Source: Bordetella parapertussis (GTDB taxonomy: Bacteria; Pseudomonadota; Gammaproteobacteria; Burkholderiales; Burkholderiaceae_C). From it: DNA of 20,456 nt. The notes below the pieces were generated by a model. It saw only the letters and a list, made by a program, of their open reading frames with translations, had not been told where the DNA came from and searched no databases. Every line of letters starts with the position of its first letter. Position 1 is the stretch's first letter. The position numbers were made by a program, and so were the translations under genes. Location: positions 1 to 20,456 of the forward strand of contig CAMCTC010000086.1 of the NCBI GenBank assembly GCA_945878355.1, given 5' to 3'. Below are positions 17,562 to 20,456 of this stretch, one piece after another.

Positions 17562-18284
17562 ATGCCCGGCTACCAGACCAAGCAAGAATCCATCGCCGTG
17601 GCAGGCGTTGCCGACCTGTTGATCCGCTCGCTGCTCGATCGGCAGCAGTATGCCGATCCATTGGGTCACGCCGACCGGCTGGGTATCTCTTCGGCCGCTT
17701 GGCCGCTGTTTGGTTTGTTGTGGCCGTCAGGTGCTCACTTGGCGGCGCGTCTGGCGCTGCGTCCAGTGACTGCTGGCGACCGTATCCTGGAGATCGGCTG
17801 CGGGCTGGCACTGGCCAGCCTGGTGGGACACCGACGCGGTGCCGATGTCACGGCCAGCGACTGCCATCCGCTGGCGGGTGCGTTCCTGCTGGAGAATCTG
17901 CGTCTGAACGGTCTGTTGCCAATGAAGTACCGGCACGGCCAATGGGGTGAGCCTCGGTCGTCACTGGGATCCCAGGTGTTGGCGGCGGCACCGGTGGATG
18001 GCTTGTTCGACCTGATCATCGGCAGTGACCTGCTGTACGAGCGCGATGCCGGTGGCTGCCTGGCTGGCTTCATTGACATCCATGCGGCTGTGGGCGCCGA
18101 GGTCTGGATCATCGATCCTGACCGTGGCAACCGGTCGGCATTCAACCGGCAGATGGCTGGCCTGGGTTTTGGGCGCCATGAGGAGCGGCTGAGCGATTCA
18201 CTGGCTTTGCGCGACACCGCCTTGCCTGCCTACAAGGGGCGCATGCTGACCTACCGGCGCTTGGCGGGGATGGCCCACAGTTGA
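17562..18284 (+). CDS. Class I SAM-dependent methyltransferase, protein-lysine type
   Basis: A 240-residue Rossmann-fold methyltransferase. Motif I is ILEIGCGLALASL (residues 75-87), followed by the acidic residue of strand 2 in TASDCHP (98-103) and motif IV IIGSDLLYE (152-160), which resembles the DLLY-type motif of the METTL21/ETFB-lysine methyltransferase and nicotinamide N-methyltransferase-like groups. The N-terminal PGYQTK, IRSLLDRQQ, GISSAAWPLFGLLWPSG (41-57) are the other family marks. The likely target is a protein lysine or a small molecule; which one is not known. The ATG at 17562 is right because the PGYQTK opening is conserved. No Shine-Dalgarno sequence is apparent. It follows rng by 132 bases, separated by two hairpins, so it may be transcribed separately. 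It ends 69 bases from the convergent nitroreductase gene. Confidence 0.85.
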   Translation: MPGYQTKQESIAVAGVADLLIRSLLDRQQYADPLGHADRLGISSAAWPLFGLLWPSGAHLAARLALRPVTAGDRILEIGCGLALASLVGHRRGADVTASDCHPLAGAFLLENLRLNGLLPMKYRHGQWGEPRSSLGSQVLAAAPVDGLFDLIIGSDLLYERDAGGCLAGFIDIHAAVGAEVWIIDPDRGNRSAFNRQMAGLGFGRHEERLSDSLALRDTALPAYKGRMLTYRRLAGMAHS

Positions 18285-18353
18285 TCGGTGCCGCCCGTGA
18301 GAGGGTCTGTCCAGAGAGCCGGCGACTGCCTGCGCCAGGGATCGCGCTGACGT

Positions 18354-19034
18354 TCAGTCGACCCAGTCCACCGTCGCCGGCAGCTCGGCACGCCGGGTTC
18401 TAAAGCCGTTGGCGGGATGGGCCGCGTCTTCGAAGCCCAACGAGATGCCGCACACGACGCGTCGGCCAGGCGCCAGTGCGAAGAAATCGCGCACGCGCTG
18501 CGGCCGTGAAGCCAGCGCTGCCTGGGCGATGGTGGCCACGCCCATGGCGGTGGCGGCCAGCATGAAGTTGGCGACGTAGGCGCCGCAGTCGACCGCACCG
18601 TAGACGCCCAGTGCTTCGTCCGTCGTGATCATCGCCACGTGCGGGGCGCCGAACAATCTGAAGTTTTCGCGTGACTGGCGCGCAGAAGCCTCGCGGTCGC
18701 CGCGCGCAATGCCGACGCTGTCGTATAGCGCCAGGCCGCATTCGCGACGTCGCTCCTGGTAGACGCCTAGGTACTCGCGAGGCCAAGGGAAGTCGGCGCC
18801 CGGCTCGCCGTCCTGCGCGGGCGCGAGCATCAGGTCGCGAAATCGCTGGGTGGCGTCGCCTGAGGTGATGTGAACGCGCCATGGCTGTGCGTTGCACCAG
18901 GAGGCGGTGCGTTGCGCCAGCGTCGCGATGCGCTCCAGCGTCGCTTTGGGCACAGGTTCAGCCAGGAAGCCGCGGCAGCTGTAGCGCTGTTGCAGCAGGC
19001 GGCTGAGTTCGCTTGCATCGGGTGCTGTGCTCAT
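18354..19034 (-). CDS. Nitroreductase family FMN oxidoreductase
   Basis: A 226-residue member of the nitroreductase family, which uses FMN and NAD(P)H to reduce nitro groups, quinones or related acceptors. The family start RYSCRGFLAEPVP (residues 17-29) with the FMN-phosphate-contacting Arg-Ser-type region, SWCNAQPW (45-52), the conserved VDCGAYVANFMLAATAMG (split near 150-170), AQAALASRPQ and VVCGISLGFED are visible. The protein lacks a signal peptide. Natural substrate is unknown; the closest annotation style is "nitroreductase" alone. The start ATG at 19034 has no obvious Shine-Dalgarno sequence. A dyad ATGAA-N5-TTCAT (19033-19047) overlaps the start codon. It converges with the methyltransferase gene and is separated from the DUF35 gene upstream by 263 bases. 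Confidence 0.93.
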   Translation of the reverse strand: MSTAPDASELSRLLQQRYSCRGFLAEPVPKATLERIATLAQRTASWCNAQPWRVHITSGDATQRFRDLMLAPAQDGEPGADFPWPREYLGVYQERRRECGLALYDSVGIARGDREASARQSRENFRLFGAPHVAMITTDEALGVYGAVDCGAYVANFMLAATAMGVATIAQAALASRPQRVRDFFALAPGRRVVCGISLGFEDAAHPANGFRTRRAELPATVDWVD

Positions 19035-19047
19035 GAATGCCGTTCAT
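19033..19047. promoter_or_regulatory. Small dyad at the nitroreductase start
   Basis: ATGAA (19033-19037) and TTCAT (19043-19047) form a five-base dyad with a five-base spacer, across the start codon of the nitroreductase gene. TetR-family operators can look like this, but arms of five bases arise by chance and no regulator gene is adjacent. Two other dyads are present in the same gap: GGTTT/AAACC (19116-19127) and CCGGTG/CACCGG (19140-19162). Confidence 0.15.
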
Positions 19048-19216
19048 TGGTTGGCACGTTTGAACGCTGCCGGTTTCGCTCTCGTCACCGAGGGCGCGCC
19101 GCCGATCCCGCAGACGGTTTCCAAACCCAGTGCCATCTTCCGGTGAGGCCTGTTTGCACCGGCCCGCACCAGCTTGGACATGGCCGCCCAACGCGGTGAC
19201 AACTTGATGCTGACGC

Positions 19217-19251
19217 ACCCTGAAGTTCGACCTGAGGCTAGACCTCAGGGT
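19217..19251 (-). terminator. Nested inverted repeats after the DUF35 gene
   Basis: A stem CCTGAGG (19231-19237), loop CTAGA, CCTCAGG (19243-19249) is perfect over seven bases. A second, longer-loop pairing, ACCCTGA (19217-19223) with TCAGGGT (19245-19251), shares part of the right arm, so only one can form at a time. It lies 47 bases after the DUF35 stop and may end the thiolase-DUF35 transcript. No T-run follows on the minus strand. Confidence 0.35.
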
Positions 19252-19297
19252 TTCCGCCCAGGGGCAGCGGCCCGGATCAGCTGGCGGCGCGCTGTGA

Positions 19298-19693
19298 TCA
19301 GGCTGGCGTGAACATCGGCAGCGTGCCGCCGTCGACGGGTTTGAAGCAGACTTTCACCCGCTGGCCGATGCGCAAGCTGTCGAGGTCGCAGTCGACGATG
19401 TTGGTCAGCATCGTCACGCCCTCGTCCAGCGTCACATAGGCGATGGCGTAGGGGATGGGCCCTGCGCGCCGCGTCACGCTGACGCTGTAGATCGTGCCGC
19501 CGCCGCTGGCGTCTATCCACTCGGTGTCGGCCAGGCAGAACGGGCACAGCGGCCGTGGATACCAGTGAGGTTCATGGCATGCGGTGCAGCGCCGCAGGCG
19601 CAGCACGCCTTGCTTGGCAGCGTTCCAGTACGGTTCGGTGGCCGGATCACTGGCCGGCAGGGAGATCGGGCGGTCTTGGTGCATTGTGGTCAT
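19298..19693 (-). CDS. DUF35 zinc-ribbon/OB-fold protein
   Basis: A 131-residue protein of the DUF35 type. After a short N-terminal helix (PYWNAAKQGVLRL, residues 21-33) comes a rubredoxin-like zinc ribbon with Cys36, Cys39, Cys50 and Cys53 (CTAC and CPFC), then an OB-fold (about 66-130) with the usual GTIYSVSVTRRAGP and IAYVTLDEG segments. These proteins partner SCP-x-type thiolases and may bind acyl-CoA or support the catalytic complex, as in steroid side-chain degradation. The start is the ATG at 19693, with GGGAG seven bases before it, lying inside the end of the thiolase gene, whose stop is only 4 bases upstream. A start at MHQ (19684) is possible but less likely. The substrate is not visible from this window. 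Confidence 0.94.
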   Translation of the reverse strand: MTTMHQDRPISLPASDPATEPYWNAAKQGVLRLRRCTACHEPHWYPRPLCPFCLADTEWIDASGGGTIYSVSVTRRAGPIPYAIAYVTLDEGVTMLTNIVDCDLDSLRIGQRVKVCFKPVDGGTLPMFTPA

Positions 19694-19697
19694 GTTG

Positions 19698-20456
19698 TCA
19701 CTCCCTTTCCATGATCAAGGTGGCGCTGCCGTGGCGCGAGCCGAGCAGGCCGCCCGTGCCCTGTGCGAGCGCCAGCGTGCAGTTGGGCACCTGGACCTTC
19801 GCATGGGCTTCGCCGCGCAGTTGGCGCACCGCTTCGATCACCTTGGTGATGCCGCCGCGGTTGGCCGGGTGGTTGTTGCACAGTCCGCCACCATCGGTGT
19901 TGAAAGGCAGCTTGCCGACACCCGAGATCAGGTTGCCGTCGGCCACGAAGCGTCCGCCTTCACCCTTCTTGCAAAAACCCAGGTCTTCGAGCTGCATCAG
20001 CACCGTGATCGTGAAGCTGTCGTAGATCGAGGCGTACTGGATGTCTGAGGGCTTGACGCCGGCTTCGGCAAAGGCAATCGGGCCCGACACCGCAGCGCCC
20101 GACCAGCTCAGGTCGACCTTGCCGCCGAGTTGGCCCTTGATGAACTCGCCGGCGCCCAACAGGTTGACCACCGGGCGCTTGAGCGCGCGAGCGATCTCAG
20201 GCCGAACGATCAGCAGCGCACCGCCGCCGTCGCTGACCACGCAGCAGTCGAGCTTGCGCAGCGGGTCGGAGATCATCGGCGAGGCCAGAACATCCTCGAC
20301 CGTCACCACATCGCGCAACATCGCGTGCGGGTTGTGTTGGGCGTGGTGGGAGGCGGCCACCTTGATCCAGGCCAGTTGCTCGGCGGTGGTGCCGTATTCG
20401 TACATATGGCGCGCAGCCACCAGTGCGTACATGTTGACGGTCACCGGGCCGTAAGG
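19698..20456 (-). CDS. SCP-x-type thiolase, partial at right edge
   Basis: The C-terminal part (about 252 residues) of a thiolase-fold acetyl-CoA acetyltransferase/lipid-transfer-type protein; the open frame continues through the window edge (PYGPVTVNMYALVA), so no start is given. Visible marks are ARHMYEYGTT, VVSDGGGALLIV, IYDSFTITVLMQLEDLGFC, LPFNTDGGGLCNNHPANRGG with the probable catalytic His of NHP, and LAQGTGGLLGSRHGSATLI. This set is that of the SCP-x/SCP2 thiolase group, where typical proteins are about 380-400 residues, so roughly 130-140 N-terminal residues with the nucleophilic Cys are missing here. It is followed after 4 bases by the DUF35 gene. It may be a true thiolase or, as for Ltp2 of actinobacteria, an aldolase-like enzyme; the missing end would decide. 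Confidence 0.92.
   Translation of the reverse strand, partial: PYGPVTVNMYALVAARHMYEYGTTAEQLAWIKVAASHHAQHNPHAMLRDVVTVEDVLASPMISDPLRKLDCCVVSDGGGALLIVRPEIARALKRPVVNLLGAGEFIKGQLGGKVDLSWSGAAVSGPIAFAEAGVKPSDIQYASIYDSFTITVLMQLEDLGFCKKGEGGRFVADGNLISGVGKLPFNTDGGGLCNNHPANRGGITKVIEAVRQLRGEAHAKVQVPNCTLALAQGTGGLLGSRHGSATLIMERE

Noticed and set aside
16716..17669. Open frame of 317 codons opposite rng
   Set aside because: It is antisense to the conserved RNase G catalytic region, so the open reading is a shadow.

Overview
The window is G+C-rich, densely coded chromosome from a proteobacterium, most likely a betaproteobacterium of the order Burkholderiales. This rests on the block yebC-purD-hemF-nadD-rsfS-rlmH-maf-rng, the protein family types (DUF1415, a DUF6352-like protein, a DUF6622-like protein) and the presence of GlnRS together with aerobic HemF. 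Placement below order level is not supported. Nearly all of the sequence is explained by 21 protein genes. I see no tRNA, rRNA, CRISPR array, insertion sequence, integrase or prophage gene, and no frameshifted gene. The last gene (a thiolase) is cut by the right edge.

Left part (1-5412): a DUF1415 gene and a RIO-type kinase gene overlap by 4 bases on the minus strand. A dusC-like tRNA-dihydrouridine synthase gene runs divergently on the plus strand. It converges on a minus-strand pair, glnS followed by a DUF6352-like gene.

Middle part (5520-10232), all on the minus strand: reading in the direction of transcription come a HerA/DUF853-type ATPase, a possible terminator hairpin, and then a four-gene cluster. 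The cluster is a DUF6622-like membrane protein, a LytS/AlgZ-type sensor histidine kinase, a LytTR response regulator and a small 2TM-domain protein. Tight overlaps suggest one signalling operon with three membrane proteins and one cytoplasmic regulator. It is the least understood part of the window.

Right-centre (10428-18284), all on the plus strand: a long housekeeping run, mostly with overlaps or gaps under 25 bases. It covers YebC (translation or regulation), PurD (purines), HemF (haem), NadD (NAD), RsfS and RlmH (ribosome), Maf (nucleotide quality control) and RNase G (RNA processing). Two back-to-back hairpins follow rng, and then a SAM-dependent methyltransferase gene with its own short leader. 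RsfS carries an unusual tail of about 130 residues, rich in lysine, alanine and proline, like histone H1.

Right end (18354-20456), minus strand: a nitroreductase gene, a 263-base gap with several small dyads, then a DUF35 zinc-ribbon/OB-fold gene directly behind a thiolase gene, a pair typical of SCP-x-type acyl-CoA metabolism. No wholly new system is evident. The most worthwhile leads are the RsfS tail, the signalling operon with its atypical kinase G2 box, the hairpins after rng, and the thiolase/DUF35 pair.
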